Source: Mariniflexile gromovii
GTDB lineage: Bacteria > Bacteroidota > Bacteroidia > Flavobacteriales > Flavobacteriaceae
Direction of reading: 5' to 3'
DNA length: 64,000 nt
Assembly: GCF_017814435.1 (NCBI RefSeq)
Contig: NZ_JAGJCB010000006.1
Coordinates: 155,993 to 219,992 of the forward strand
Numbering within the stretch: position 1 is the first letter of the stretch; each line of letters opens with the position of its first letter. Both the position numbers and the translations under genes were made by a program. Below, piece by piece: positions 7,473 through 18,580 of this stretch. Under the pieces are notes generated by a model. That model was not told the DNA's origin. It was given only the letters and a program-made list of their open reading frames with translations, and did not search any database.

Positions 7473-8297
7473 ATGTTACGACTTTTAAATTTAGAATTAC
7501 AAAAACTTTTACTTAACAGAACCAGTAAAATACTCATATTCATATCTTTTATTTTACCGTTTTTTGTTATTCTTCTTTCATCATTAAAAATAAACGTTTT
7601 TGGTTTTTTTACATTAGAGTTAGGTGAGTTAGGCGTTTTCAATTTTCCCATCATCTGGCATTTAACCACATTTTTCGCATCACAATTCAAATTCTTTTTT
7701 GCCATTGTTGTGGTGAGTATGATTGGTAACGAATACAGCAACAAAACCTTAAAACAAAACCTTATTGATGGGCTAAGTAAAAAGGAATTCATTCTTTCTA
7801 AATTTTATACTATTGTATTCTTTTCATTGGTTTCTACCATATTAATTACCCTTATTTCTTTTTGTATTGGCATGTATTATTCCAGCTACAATGAAATTTC
7901 CATCATCTTAAGGGAAACTAATTTTTTAGTAGCTTACTTTGTTAAACTTGTTGGTTTTTTTAGTTTGTGTCTATTCTTTGGGATGCTTGTAAAACGTTCT
8001 GCTTTTGCATTGGCTTTTTTATTCATTCTCTATATTTTGGAATGGATACTTTTTGGACTTCTTGCATGGAAATTTAATACGGATATTGCCGAAAAAATTC
8101 AGAATTTCTTCCCCTTAAAATCTATGTACAAACTTATTGATCAACCCTTCCAACGTGTAGCCATGACCAAGTTTCCCGACAAAGCAAATTTGATCTACGA
8201 TTATAGCGTCCATTCTTACGAAATAGCTATTGTATTGTGTTGGACAACTTTATTCATCTTTTTATCGTACAGATTATTAAAACAGCGGGATTTATGA
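7473..8297 (+). CDS. ABC-2 type transporter permease
   Basis: This 274-aa hydrophobic protein has about six predicted membrane helices. The first follows a short amphipathic start, 'LLNLELQKLLLNRTSK', and a soluble stretch precedes the last helix. It is the membrane partner of the ATPase immediately upstream. The ATG at 7473 is preferred because it lies 5 bases after the ATPase stop; another in-frame ATG at 7446 would give a 23-base overlap. A short perfect hairpin (GATAGC/GCTATC, 8305-8319) follows the stop and precedes the next gene. Confidence 0.85.
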   Translation: MLRLLNLELQKLLLNRTSKILIFISFILPFFVILLSSLKINVFGFFTLELGELGVFNFPIIWHLTTFFASQFKFFFAIVVVSMIGNEYSNKTLKQNLIDGLSKKEFILSKFYTIVFFSLVSTILITLISFCIGMYYSSYNEISIILRETNFLVAYFVKLVGFFSLCLFFGMLVKRSAFALAFLFILYILEWILFGLLAWKFNTDIAEKIQNFFPLKSMYKLIDQPFQRVAMTKFPDKANLIYDYSVHSYEIAIVLCWTTLFIFLSYRLLKQRDL

Positions 8298-8323
8298 TAT
8301 CTTTGATAGCTTTGCTATCTAAA

Positions 8324-11047
8324 ATGAAAAAAAACTTATTAATATTAACATTTTTTAGTACCATTCTCTGTTTCGGACAAAAAGAAGCTTCCAACTGGTA
8401 TTTTGGAGACAATGCTGGTATTCGCTTTAATCCAGACGGTACTGTTACCGAATTAACAAACGGAAAATTAAGCACCATTGAAGGCTGCACCACCATTTCA
8501 GACGCCAACGGCAACTTATTGTTTTACACTGATGGTGTAACCGTTTGGAACAAAAACCACACCATGATGCCCAATGGTTTTGGGTTATTTGGAGACCCTT
8601 CAAGCACCCAATCTGCTATTGTGGTTCCAAAACCCAACGACCCAAATATATATTACATATTTACGGTTGATACATCTACAAGTAATAGCGATGCTAACTA
8701 CGGCTTTAATTACTCCATAGTTGATTTAAGTTTAAATGGTGGCTTGGGAAACATCACTTTAAAAAACGAAAACCTGCTTGACCAAAGTTCTGAAAAAGTA
8801 ACGGCGGTAGTAAAGGATTGTGTGAGTCAATCCATTTGGGTTATAACCTATGCACCATTTGATATAGGCTTTAATAATACTTTTTTTGCTTATGAAGTTA
8901 GCACTGCCGGTTTAAATACAACACCTGTGGTATCGCCTTTTTCAACATTTGTTGAAGATTCTAGAGGTTATTTAAAGCTATCACCAGATGGCACCAAACT
9001 TGTATCTTCCAACGCTTCTTCTGGATTATACATTTATGATTTTGATAAAGACACCGGTATAGTAAGCAACGAAAGAGCTATCTCCATTAATTTTTCACAC
9101 AATGGATTCAATCGTCAAATTTCTTATGGAGTTGAATTTTCCCAAAGTAATGAATTACTCTATATCTCAACCTATTTGGAAACAGATAGAGATAACCAAA
9201 ATAATCCTTCAGCTCAATATGGTGCTTTGCTTCAGTACAATTTAACGGCACCCAATATAAGCGCCAGTGAAATTGTAATTCATGCTGGGGTTACCTACAG
9301 GAGCGGACTTCAATTAGGACCTAATGGCAAAATTTATAGAGCCATGAATGCCACTTATGGTCAAGGTTTACCCTATTTATCGGTCATCAATGCGCCAAAT
9401 AACATAGGAGCTGCCTGTAACTACACACATAATAGTTTTCAATTAAGCAATAATTCCAGACAAGGCCTACCGCCCTTTATAACTTCTTTCTTTTCAGAAA
9501 AAATAGATATTATTAGAAACACCACAACAACCACATCTACCGAATTGTTTTTATGTGATGGAGACACTTATACTTTAAGGTCCGATGTTATTCCAGGGGC
9601 TACTTATACATGGACACGCAATGATGTTCTTCTGTCTGAAACCAGCCCTAACCTAGATGTTGTAGAAGATGGTTTCTACAGAGTATTCATAGACCCCAAT
9701 ACAGGTGATTGCGACAGCACTTTTGAAGGCGTTGCTTATGTTACTTACAACAGAAACCCTGTAGCTTATGATTATACTTTGACACAGTGCGATGAAGATG
9801 CCATTGTTGGCGGTTTTACAAGGTTCAATTTAATAGAGGCAACCAGTTATTTAACAGGTGGTGTTACTGAACTATCCGTTAAGTTTTATACAGACACGGC
9901 ACTAACAAATGAAATAACCAATAGTAGTGCCTACAGCTTTAATGCCGATAATCCGTCACCCGTTTACGCAAAAGTTTATAATGAAAAAACAGGGTGCTAT
10001 GCTACCTCTGTGCTTAGTTTAAACGTAAACACGACTCCATTTGATGATTTTACACCAACCCCATTATGTGATGAATTAGGTTCTGAGGATGGTATTAACA
10101 CTTTCAATCTTGATACAGTAACAACTGAAATTCAATCTACCTATAATTTTGTATATGGAATAACTTATTACAAAACATTTGATGATGCACTTTTTGAAAA
10201 AAACAGTTTAAACACAACATTTACAAACACACATCCATACGCTCAAACTATTTACGCCCGTGCTGAAAATGCAAATAGTTGTTTTGGGATTATAAAAGTT
10301 ATTTTAACTGTTAATAAATTACCAAACATAAACACCCAAAGTTCTACATATTATTGCCTAAACAAATTTCCTGAAACCATTAATATTGATGCTGATATAA
10401 CTAACGGTTCGCCAAATAACTACACGTACCTTTGGTCTACAGGCGAGAACACTTATAATATAGACATTAACCAACCAGGAACTTACACCGTTACAGTTAC
10501 CAATGCAAATGGCTGTAGTAAAGACAAAATTATTACTGTAGAACCTTCAAACATAGCAACTATTGAAGATGTTGAAATTAGTGATGCTTCAAAAAACAAT
10601 ACGGTTAGCGTCATAGTTTCTGGTGAAGGCACTTATGAATACAGATTACTGGATGAAAACAATATAGTATATGCCGATTTTCAAAGCAGTAATGTTTTTG
10701 AAAATGTAAAACCAGGGTTCTATTCAGTTTCCGTAAAAGACATTAAAAACGATTGTGGCATGGTAAATAGCCAAATTTCGGTTATTGGTTTTCCAAAAGT
10801 ATTTACTCCAAACGGTGATGGTTATAATGATTCATGGCAAGTGTATGGGGTTTCCCGTATGTTTCAACCCGGTACCAAAGTTCATATTTTTGATAGATAT
10901 GGAAAATTAATAAAAGAACTAACACCTTTAGGCGAAGGCTGGAATGGGTTAATGAACGGAAAACAATTACCAGTAGATGATTATTGGTTCTCGGTAAAAC
11001 TTGAGGATGGCAGAGTATATAAAAACCATTTTACTTTAAAAAGATAG
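8324..11047 (+). CDS. T9SS type-B sorted secreted protein, propeller-like N-terminus
   Basis: This 907-aa protein starts with a Sec signal peptide ending near 'LCFGQ'. Residues ~20-400 contain repeated 'NGNLLFYTDG', 'SPDGTKL' and 'GPNGKIYRA' stretches, typical of a beta-propeller of the kind found in surface proteins. Two modules of the 'CDE...FNL...YAK' type and an Ig-like segment ('YLWSTGENTY...GTYTVTVTNANGC') follow. The last ~85 residues are the gliding-motility-associated C-terminal domain: 'FTPNGDGYND', 'DRYGKLI' and a final 'FTLKR'. That domain directs export through the type IX system and retention on or release from the outer membrane. The ATG at 8324 is chosen over upstream in-frame ATGs because it begins the signal peptide. 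It is the first of four similar genes. Confidence 0.88.
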   Translation: MKKNLLILTFFSTILCFGQKEASNWYFGDNAGIRFNPDGTVTELTNGKLSTIEGCTTISDANGNLLFYTDGVTVWNKNHTMMPNGFGLFGDPSSTQSAIVVPKPNDPNIYYIFTVDTSTSNSDANYGFNYSIVDLSLNGGLGNITLKNENLLDQSSEKVTAVVKDCVSQSIWVITYAPFDIGFNNTFFAYEVSTAGLNTTPVVSPFSTFVEDSRGYLKLSPDGTKLVSSNASSGLYIYDFDKDTGIVSNERAISINFSHNGFNRQISYGVEFSQSNELLYISTYLETDRDNQNNPSAQYGALLQYNLTAPNISASEIVIHAGVTYRSGLQLGPNGKIYRAMNATYGQGLPYLSVINAPNNIGAACNYTHNSFQLSNNSRQGLPPFITSFFSEKIDIIRNTTTTTSTELFLCDGDTYTLRSDVIPGATYTWTRNDVLLSETSPNLDVVEDGFYRVFIDPNTGDCDSTFEGVAYVTYNRNPVAYDYTLTQCDEDAIVGGFTRFNLIEATSYLTGGVTELSVKFYTDTALTNEITNSSAYSFNADNPSPVYAKVYNEKTGCYATSVLSLNVNTTPFDDFTPTPLCDELGSEDGINTFNLDTVTTEIQSTYNFVYGITYYKTFDDALFEKNSLNTTFTNTHPYAQTIYARAENANSCFGIIKVILTVNKLPNINTQSSTYYCLNKFPETINIDADITNGSPNNYTYLWSTGENTYNIDINQPGTYTVTVTNANGCSKDKIITVEPSNIATIEDVEISDASKNNTVSVIVSGEGTYEYRLLDENNIVYADFQSSNVFENVKPGFYSVSVKDIKNDCGMVNSQISVIGFPKVFTPNGDGYNDSWQVYGVSRMFQPGTKVHIFDRYGKLIKELTPLGEGWNGLMNGKQLPVDDYWFSVKLEDGRVYKNHFTLKR

Positions 11048-11171
11048 ACTTTTACTTAAAAACAGCTAAAAATGTATTTCCGCCCTTTTTTTTTCATTTC
11101 GTTTAAAATTTACTTAATTTCCATCTCAATTTAGCCCAATAGCACAACTTTTTTTACCCAAATAAAACAAA

Positions 11172-14100
11172 GTGAAAAAAAACCTGCACAACTGTCTCAT
11201 TGTAATTCTACTTTTTTGTAGCTGCAATTTTATGTTCGCTCAACAGATTACAGTTGATGATAATGTTGGTTTACAACAACTTATATTAGATAACTTAGTA
11301 AAAAACAGTTGTGTTGATATTACCAACATCTCATCATCGGTAAATGGAAGTGCAAGCGGTTTTTCTAGTTATGCATATTTTGAAAAAGGCAGTTCCAACT
11401 TTCCATTTCAAAACGGCATCATGCTCACCACTGGAAATGCCAGGTCTGGCGGTAACGGCGTTATTACACCAACGCTAAGCGAAGGAGCTTCAAATTGGGG
11501 AACAGATCCCGATTTAGAAACGGCTTTAGGTATTTCCAATACATTAAATGCTACCTCCATAGAATTTGATATTGTTTCCATTTCAAACCAACTTCAATTT
11601 AATTATTTATTAGCTTCCGAAGAATATTTTGGAATTAATCCATGTCAATTTTCCGATGGGTTTGTATTTCTTATTAAAGAAACCGGTAGCCCCGGCCCTT
11701 ACCAAAATATAGCCTTGGTACCAGGAACCTCAACGCCCGTTAACACCAACACCATTCACGATGAAATTTTTGGAGTATGTGCCGCTCAAAATGCCCAATA
11801 CTTTGATGGGTACAATTTAGGAGACACCAACTATAATGGTAGAACTAAAGTATTAACAGCATCTACAACCATTACACCATATGTTCAATACCATATTAAA
11901 TTAATTATTGCCGACCAAACGGATATCCAATCAGATTCTGCCGTATTTATAGAAGGCGATAGTTTTAAAATTTTAGATTTAGGCGCCGACATTACCACCT
12001 GTTCCAGTATAGCCACTTTAGATGCCGATATTCAAAACCCAGCGGCATTTTACCAATGGTTTAGGAATAACAACCTGATAGTTGGTGCAGTAAGCCCTAC
12101 TTTAAATGTAACTCAAAATGGCACCTACAAAGTAGAAGTATCCGTCTCTTTAAATGGTAGTACGTGTGTTGAAGAAGATGAAATTGAGGTTGTATTAAAT
12201 ACGGAAGAACCCATAGCTTCCATAACTAATTATCAACTTTGTGATGATGCATCAGGTAATGGTATTGAAATATTTGACCTTTCAACAAAAACAGCCGAAC
12301 TTGTAGCTAATATTCCATTTACAAATTACACTTTTAGTTATCATTATTCCGATTTGGAAGCTAGAAGTAACATAAACCCCATAACAACACCTATTCCAAA
12401 TACATCCAATCCGCAAACCATTTATGTTAGAATCGATGATTCTAGTAGTAATTGTTTTGCATATACCACTTTTGATTTGGTAGTTAATGAAGTACCAAAT
12501 ATTGTAAATCCAACACCACATGAGGTTTGTGATACTGATGATTTCCCTGATGGTTTCGCAATTGTTTATTTAACCGAAAAAGATGATGAAATTACTAACG
12601 GGCAAAGCAATTTAGCCGTAAGTTACCATTACACACCTGCCGAGGCCAATACAGGAAATAACCCTATAGAATCTCCATACATCAATGCTGCCACACCTAC
12701 CAGCACCGTGTATGTACGTGTTATCAATACCCAAACGGGCTGTGTAAATACCACGTCTTTAAATGTTAACATTACGGTGAGTCCCATAGTAAATCGAGAT
12801 ACAAGATATTTAGATGGTTGTGATGCCGACCATGATGGTTTTGACAGTTTTGACCTAACAGAAGTGATTGCTGATATTGAAGGCGGATTAACCAACGTAA
12901 CAACCACTTTCCATGAAAGTTATGACGATGCGCAAACAGGCACCAACCCTATTGCCAATGCTACCAATTACCAAAATATAAACCCCGAAGAGCAAATTAT
13001 TTACGTAAGGGTTGAAGATAACACAACAGGCTGTGCCTCTATTGTTCCTTTAGAAATCCATACCAATTTATTGTTGACAGCTACCGATACCGGAGATTTT
13101 GCTTTATGCGACACCAATGATGTTGATAATGATACTCTAGAGTTTAATTTAAATACGCTTGAAGCTTTTATAGGAAACGATTTGCCTTTCCCTATTGAAG
13201 TTACATTTTTTGAGTCTGAATCTGATAGAGATGCAAACATAAACCCGATTCCTAAAACTGGTTTGTACAGCGCCACAAGTCCAAAAGTACTCTATATAAG
13301 ATTACTAAATACAGATAGCGGTTGTGAGGATGTTGCCGATGTAACCCTATTGGTAAACCCTATATTGTTATTCAACCCTGCAAATCCGTTACCATACTGT
13401 GATACAGATGATGATGGCATTGTAGATATCGATTTACATTCTTTAGACGATATTGTTACCAACGGCAATCCAGACTTTTCAGTTAGCTATTTTGCCAATG
13501 AAACGGATGCTAACGACAATATATCGGAACTACCTCCATTTTATACCAACACACAGCCCATTGAAACTTTATTTGCACGGTTAGAAAATATAAGTTCAGG
13601 TTGCTTTACTGTAAATTCTTTTCAGATAGAAGTGTTAACAGCACCTTCAACCAATACGCCTACCGATGTTATTATTTGTGATGACAATCAAGATGGATTT
13701 TCAATAATTAATCTTAATGACAAAATTGATGAAGCTGTTAGCGATAGAACAGGTTTAAACATAACTGTTCACACATCTTTTAATGATGCGGATGCAGGAT
13801 TGAACCCAATTCCCAATTCCGATTTAAACACCTACAATTCCAACACACAAACTCTGTATATTCGTGTTGAAAACACAGTTTCTTCAACAGGATGTTATGC
13901 TATCGAACCCTTTGAAGTTATTGTAAATACGCTTCCAGATTTCCCTGTAATAAGTCCGTTTCAAGTATGTGTTTCTAACGGTGGCAACAATACTAATTTT
14001 ATATTATCTGAAAAAGATGACGAAATACTAAATGGCCAAACGGGAAAAGAAGTATTATACTTTGCAGATGCCGCTTTTACTTCACCTATTGATAAAAACA

Positions 14101-16070
14101 ACAATTATCAAAATACATCAAGTCCGCAAACCATTTATGTAAGAGTCGAAAATATAACCGATCGTAGCTGTTTTGGTACCTCATCATTTTTATTATTAGT
14201 ATCTCCAGATCCTGTTTACAACACCAATTTTGAAGATTACTTAATCTGTGACGACTCTAGTAACGACGGTAAAAATGTTTTCAATTTAGATGAAAAAAGA
14301 AATGAAATTGCACTAGGTTCTACCGATAACTTAAATATTTCTTTCCACCTTACACGTACCCAAGCAGAAAACAACACAAATCCTTTAGCAAATCAATACA
14401 CCAACGCAACAAATCCCCAAACCTTATTTGTTAGAATTGAAAGTAGTGATTCATTATGCTTTATTGTTGAAGCATTGGGGATAAATATTATTGCTGCCCC
14501 AGATATTTCGGAAGTAAAGGCACCAATAATTGAATGTGATACCGATTATGATGGCATTACTACCTTTGATTTAGAAACCGCCGATTTTGATATAAACGAT
14601 CGTGTTCAAAGTAATCTCATCATAAATTATTTTGAAAGTTTAAGCGACATCAACCCCAATGATGGCTTGGACAATTCCAATGAAATTCCAAATCCAACCG
14701 CTTACAATTCTAATGCAAAAACAGTTTATATTAAAGTAGCCAATACACTAACTGGTTGTTACAGCGTCATTCCCTTAGAGCTTCAGGTAATTTTACCAGC
14801 CCCCACCAACACCATTGGAACTATTGAAATATGTGACAATGACACGAATACTTATGATTTATCATTGGTAAACGCCATGATTGTAAACGATAGCAGTGGC
14901 GTCACCATATCCTACCACGATTCCCAAAACGATGCCGATACTAATACAGCCCCTTTACCAAATATTTATAATTACACTGCAAATAGTCATACTATTTATG
15001 CTAGAGTTTTAGACAATACAACGGGATGTTATAATGTACAAGCTTTCATTTTACAAATAAACGCGAATCCTATTGCTAATACACCGCCAAATTTAGTTTC
15101 TTGTGACGATGATTTTGATGGCTTTTTCGAGTTTAATTTATCGGCAGCTACAAATGCTATATTAGGCGCACAAAACCCCAACACCTATACGGTTACTTAT
15201 TATACGGATTTAGCAAATGCCGAAGCTGGCACGAATGCTTTAGGGAATTTACATGCCGCTGTTAATGGCGAAGTTATTTATGCCAGAATACAAAACAACA
15301 ATACAACGTGTTATGATATCACGCAATTTTCAGCTATTGTAAATCCGTTACCCGTTATTCCTATTAATGATATTGTTCCTTTATGCACAAACGATTTACC
15401 ATTAATTATTGATGCCTCTACTGGAAATGCAGGTGACAGCTATTTATGGACAACAAGCGACAATCCATCTGTAAACAATTCAACAGCTTCTGAAATTCAA
15501 TTAGACATTACAGACCTGGGCATTTACTCTGTTACAGTTACAACCCCGAGTAATTGCCAATACACAAAAACATTTTCGGTTATCGAATCTGAAACCGCTA
15601 CCATAAACCTAACAACCACAGTAGATTTTGCAGATCCAAACAGCATTACGGTTGATATTAGCGGTATTGGCAATTATGTATTTATTTTAGATGATGGTGA
15701 ACCCCAAACATCTAATGTGTTTCAAAACGTTTCTTATGGTGTGCACTTGGTAACTATTAGAGATTTAAATGGTTGTGAAGATGTAACCAAGGAAGTAGTC
15801 GTTATAGACATTCCTAAATTTTTCACACCAAACAACGATTCTTATAATGATACTTGGCATATTGTAGGCATTGAACAACTCCCTGGCACCATTGTTTACA
15901 TTTACAACCGGTACGGTAAGTTAATTAAAACCTTGCTACAAACATCCGATGGATGGGATGGCACCTATAATAGTGAAAATATGCCTTCAGACGATTATTG
16001 GTTTGTGGCCAAAGTAATCCAAAACGGAAATGCTTTTGAAGTGAAAGGACACTTTGCACTAAAACGCTAA
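11172..16070 (+). CDS. Giant choice-of-anchor L, T9SS type-B sorted repeat protein
   Basis: This 1632-aa exported protein appears to start with GTG, directly ahead of a signal peptide ending at 'NFMFAQQ'. Residues ~30-265 form a choice-of-anchor L domain ('FPFQNGIMLTTG', 'LASEEYF', 'IIADQTDIQSDSAVFIEG'), followed by one Ig-like segment. From ~355 to ~1395 there are eleven modules of about 95 residues, each opening with a Cys-Asp and acidic loop ('CDTDDDG', 'CDDNQDG', 'CDADHDG') then 'FDL/FNL' and closing with 'YVRV'. A last Ig-like region and the type-B sorting domain ('FFTPNNDSYND' to 'HFALKR') end it. The acidic loops suggest calcium binding (inference). It is probably a surface adhesin or matrix protein. 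Confidence 0.88.
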   Translation: MKKNLHNCLIVILLFCSCNFMFAQQITVDDNVGLQQLILDNLVKNSCVDITNISSSVNGSASGFSSYAYFEKGSSNFPFQNGIMLTTGNARSGGNGVITPTLSEGASNWGTDPDLETALGISNTLNATSIEFDIVSISNQLQFNYLLASEEYFGINPCQFSDGFVFLIKETGSPGPYQNIALVPGTSTPVNTNTIHDEIFGVCAAQNAQYFDGYNLGDTNYNGRTKVLTASTTITPYVQYHIKLIIADQTDIQSDSAVFIEGDSFKILDLGADITTCSSIATLDADIQNPAAFYQWFRNNNLIVGAVSPTLNVTQNGTYKVEVSVSLNGSTCVEEDEIEVVLNTEEPIASITNYQLCDDASGNGIEIFDLSTKTAELVANIPFTNYTFSYHYSDLEARSNINPITTPIPNTSNPQTIYVRIDDSSSNCFAYTTFDLVVNEVPNIVNPTPHEVCDTDDFPDGFAIVYLTEKDDEITNGQSNLAVSYHYTPAEANTGNNPIESPYINAATPTSTVYVRVINTQTGCVNTTSLNVNITVSPIVNRDTRYLDGCDADHDGFDSFDLTEVIADIEGGLTNVTTTFHESYDDAQTGTNPIANATNYQNINPEEQIIYVRVEDNTTGCASIVPLEIHTNLLLTATDTGDFALCDTNDVDNDTLEFNLNTLEAFIGNDLPFPIEVTFFESESDRDANINPIPKTGLYSATSPKVLYIRLLNTDSGCEDVADVTLLVNPILLFNPANPLPYCDTDDDGIVDIDLHSLDDIVTNGNPDFSVSYFANETDANDNISELPPFYTNTQPIETLFARLENISSGCFTVNSFQIEVLTAPSTNTPTDVIICDDNQDGFSIINLNDKIDEAVSDRTGLNITVHTSFNDADAGLNPIPNSDLNTYNSNTQTLYIRVENTVSSTGCYAIEPFEVIVNTLPDFPVISPFQVCVSNGGNNTNFILSEKDDEILNGQTGKEVLYFADAAFTSPIDKNNNYQNTSSPQTIYVRVENITDRSCFGTSSFLLLVSPDPVYNTNFEDYLICDDSSNDGKNVFNLDEKRNEIALGSTDNLNISFHLTRTQAENNTNPLANQYTNATNPQTLFVRIESSDSLCFIVEALGINIIAAPDISEVKAPIIECDTDYDGITTFDLETADFDINDRVQSNLIINYFESLSDINPNDGLDNSNEIPNPTAYNSNAKTVYIKVANTLTGCYSVIPLELQVILPAPTNTIGTIEICDNDTNTYDLSLVNAMIVNDSSGVTISYHDSQNDADTNTAPLPNIYNYTANSHTIYARVLDNTTGCYNVQAFILQINANPIANTPPNLVSCDDDFDGFFEFNLSAATNAILGAQNPNTYTVTYYTDLANAEAGTNALGNLHAAVNGEVIYARIQNNNTTCYDITQFSAIVNPLPVIPINDIVPLCTNDLPLIIDASTGNAGDSYLWTTSDNPSVNNSTASEIQLDITDLGIYSVTVTTPSNCQYTKTFSVIESETATINLTTTVDFADPNSITVDISGIGNYVFILDDGEPQTSNVFQNVSYGVHLVTIRDLNGCEDVTKEVVVIDIPKFFTPNNDSYNDTWHIVGIEQLPGTIVYIYNRYGKLIKTLLQTSDGWDGTYNSENMPSDDYWFVAKVIQNGNAFEVKGHFALKR

Positions 16071-16125
16071 AATTGGCAACTATTTCTAGTTAAGTGGTTA
16101 TCTTTACGGCAAGAGTTTATTAATA

Positions 16126-18435
16126 ATGAAGCACTTTTGTTTTTTAAGTTTTTTCTTCACCAGTCTTTTTACTTTTGGACAAAATGTTCTGGTTAATAGT
16201 AATTCTTATACACCACAACAACTTATAGAAGATATTTTAATTGGAAGTAATTGCATTTCCAACGTGGTTGTTACTAACGTAAGCGGTGGTAATTTTGGTG
16301 GTTCGGACCAAAGTTATGGCGCTTTTGATGCTAATGGCAGTACATTTCCGTTTCAAAACGGTATCGTTTTAAGTACAGGCCGATTATCAAATGTAGAAGG
16401 CCCTAACAATTCTTTAAGTGACGATGATGCCAACAATTGGTTTGGAGATTCGGATTTAGAAAACATTCTCAACGAGAACAATACCACCAATGCCACCGTT
16501 ATAGAATTTGAATTTACCTCCATAGCATCACAGGTTAGCTTTAGGTATCTTTTTGCTTCCGAAGAATACCAAATAAACAATGCCAATACATGTCAGTACT
16601 CCGATTTGTTTGGGTTTTTAATTAGAAACGTTAACGATACGCAGTACACCAATATTGCTCTCATTCCAAACACACAAACGCCCGTAAAAGTAACCACGGT
16701 ACACCCAAACATCCCCAATGGTTGTGCGGCGCAAAACGAAGCCTATTTTGGAAGTTGGAACAACGCCTCAGCGCCTATTAATTTTAATGGGCAAACAGCT
16801 ATTCTAACCGCTACAGCAAATACAATCCCAAATGAAACCTACCATGTAAAACTGGTTATTGCCGATGAGCAAAACTATCGTTACGATTCGGCAGTATTTT
16901 TAGAAGCAGGCAGTTTTCAGCTAAGTACAGATTTAGGGATAGACCGATTAATTTCAACAAATAATCCGCTTTGCGAAAATGAAACTTTACAACTCGATGC
17001 GAATCAGCCCAATGCCACATCTTATAAATGGTTTAAAGATGGTATTGAAATCATTGGCGAAACCAATGACACCTATACCGTTGTTGATGCAGGCATTTAT
17101 AATGTTGAAGTAACACTACAAGGCACCTGTATTTCTTACGGCGACATTACGGTTGAATATACCACTTTACCATCCGTAGACAACACCACATTAATTGCTT
17201 GTGATGACAACCAAGATGGACTTTCCGTATATAATTTAAACGATGCCGAACAAGCTATTTTGAATAATGATAACAGCTTAACGATTGTAAATTATTTTTT
17301 AAATATTTTAGATGCTGAACAAAATTCAAATGAAATAACAAACCCTTCAACCTTTAACAATACAACGCCTCAACAAATAGTGTATGCACGGGTTGAAAAC
17401 CAAAATGGTTGTTTCGCTATCGCGGAAATTACTCTTGAAATTTCAAACAACAACCTAACTATTACACCTTTTGAAGTTTGTGATACTGATAATGATGGCT
17501 TTGCGACCTTCAATTTAGATGATTTAAAATTAGCTATTCAACCCAACGTTCCAGCAAATGCATCCATTTCATTTTATAAAACCTTGAATGATTTTTTTAA
17601 TGAAACGAATGAATTGAATGGTAATTACAATAATGTTATTCAATATTCAGAATCGCTTTTTGTAAAAATAAAAAACGGAATAGATTGTTATGCCTTGAGT
17701 TCGGTGGAATTAAAAACAATGGTTTCTCCACAGCTTTTAGCAAATGAAACCACTATGTATTGCTTAAACACGTTTCCAAATACTATTACCATTGACTCTG
17801 GTTTACAAAATGGTTCTGGCAACAACCTTAGCTATCAATGGTTTTTAAATTCGGTTTTACTTTCAGACACATCTTCTTCCATTCAAATTAATGAAACAGG
17901 TACTTATACTGCTTTGGTAACATTCGCTAATAACTGTACTTCTTCAAGAGACATTATTGTAACACCTTCAAAAACAGCGACTATTCAATCAATTTTAGTT
18001 TCGGAAAACACTATTACCATTACGGTTTCAGGAGAAGGCAATTATCAATATGCGCTAGACCATCCTATTTTTCAAGATGAAAACAGATTTACCAACGTTA
18101 CTCCTGCTTTTCATACCGTATATGTGTATGATGTTAATGGCTGCGGAACGGTTCAAAAAAGTGTTGCTGTTTTGGGATTTCCTAAATTTTTCACGCCAAA
18201 CAACGATGGTTTCAATGATACTTGGAAACCTTTGGGGGTAAATGCACAGTTCAATAATGATGTTGATATTAAAATATTCAATCGCTATGGCAAACTCATC
18301 AAACAAATTAACACCATAGAAGCTGGATGGAATGGGACCTATAATGGCAACATGTGCCCTAACGACGATTATTGGTATCTGGTAGTGTTACCTGATGGCA
18401 GCGAATACAAAGGGCATTTCAGTTTAAAAAGATGA
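16126..18435 (+). CDS. Choice-of-anchor L, T9SS type-B sorted protein
   Basis: This 769-aa exported protein is a shorter paralogue of its upstream neighbour. A signal peptide ends at 'LFTFGQ'. Residues ~25-265 are a choice-of-anchor L domain ('FPFQNGIVLSTG', 'FASEEYQ', 'VIADEQNYRYDSAVFLEAG'), and an Ig-like segment follows at ~275-345. Only two 'CDD/CDT...NL' modules are present (from ~358 and ~451), against eleven in the neighbour. The C-terminal ~85 residues are the type-B T9SS sorting domain ('FFTPNNDGFND', 'NRYGKLI', 'GHFSLKR'). The 55-base gap upstream contains TATCTTTA, one mismatch from the -7 consensus. It was likely formed by duplication within the array. Confidence 0.88.
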   Translation: MKHFCFLSFFFTSLFTFGQNVLVNSNSYTPQQLIEDILIGSNCISNVVVTNVSGGNFGGSDQSYGAFDANGSTFPFQNGIVLSTGRLSNVEGPNNSLSDDDANNWFGDSDLENILNENNTTNATVIEFEFTSIASQVSFRYLFASEEYQINNANTCQYSDLFGFLIRNVNDTQYTNIALIPNTQTPVKVTTVHPNIPNGCAAQNEAYFGSWNNASAPINFNGQTAILTATANTIPNETYHVKLVIADEQNYRYDSAVFLEAGSFQLSTDLGIDRLISTNNPLCENETLQLDANQPNATSYKWFKDGIEIIGETNDTYTVVDAGIYNVEVTLQGTCISYGDITVEYTTLPSVDNTTLIACDDNQDGLSVYNLNDAEQAILNNDNSLTIVNYFLNILDAEQNSNEITNPSTFNNTTPQQIVYARVENQNGCFAIAEITLEISNNNLTITPFEVCDTDNDGFATFNLDDLKLAIQPNVPANASISFYKTLNDFFNETNELNGNYNNVIQYSESLFVKIKNGIDCYALSSVELKTMVSPQLLANETTMYCLNTFPNTITIDSGLQNGSGNNLSYQWFLNSVLLSDTSSSIQINETGTYTALVTFANNCTSSRDIIVTPSKTATIQSILVSENTITITVSGEGNYQYALDHPIFQDENRFTNVTPAFHTVYVYDVNGCGTVQKSVAVLGFPKFFTPNNDGFNDTWKPLGVNAQFNNDVDIKIFNRYGKLIKQINTIEAGWNGTYNGNMCPNDDYWYLVVLPDGSEYKGHFSLKR

Positions 18436-18580
18436 CATTTTAGTTTATTAACGAATATTTTATCATTTCATCTGAATTAATTAAACCTTTAATAATTTGG
18501 TAAGTCTATTTTAATTAAAATAGCATACTTTAGTTTGTAGCCAAAACTCAAACAAACCAATATTCTTAATTCATTTGAAA

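Noticed and set aside
8305..8319. Intrinsic terminator after the ABC permease
   Set aside because: The 6-bp stem GATAGC/GCTATC lacks a following T run and is only four bases from the next ATG.
12282..13276. Several 79-92-codon minus-strand ORFs across the 1632-aa repeat protein
   Set aside because: They are antisense to repeated coding modules and have no family resemblance; the repeats make coincident open frames likely.
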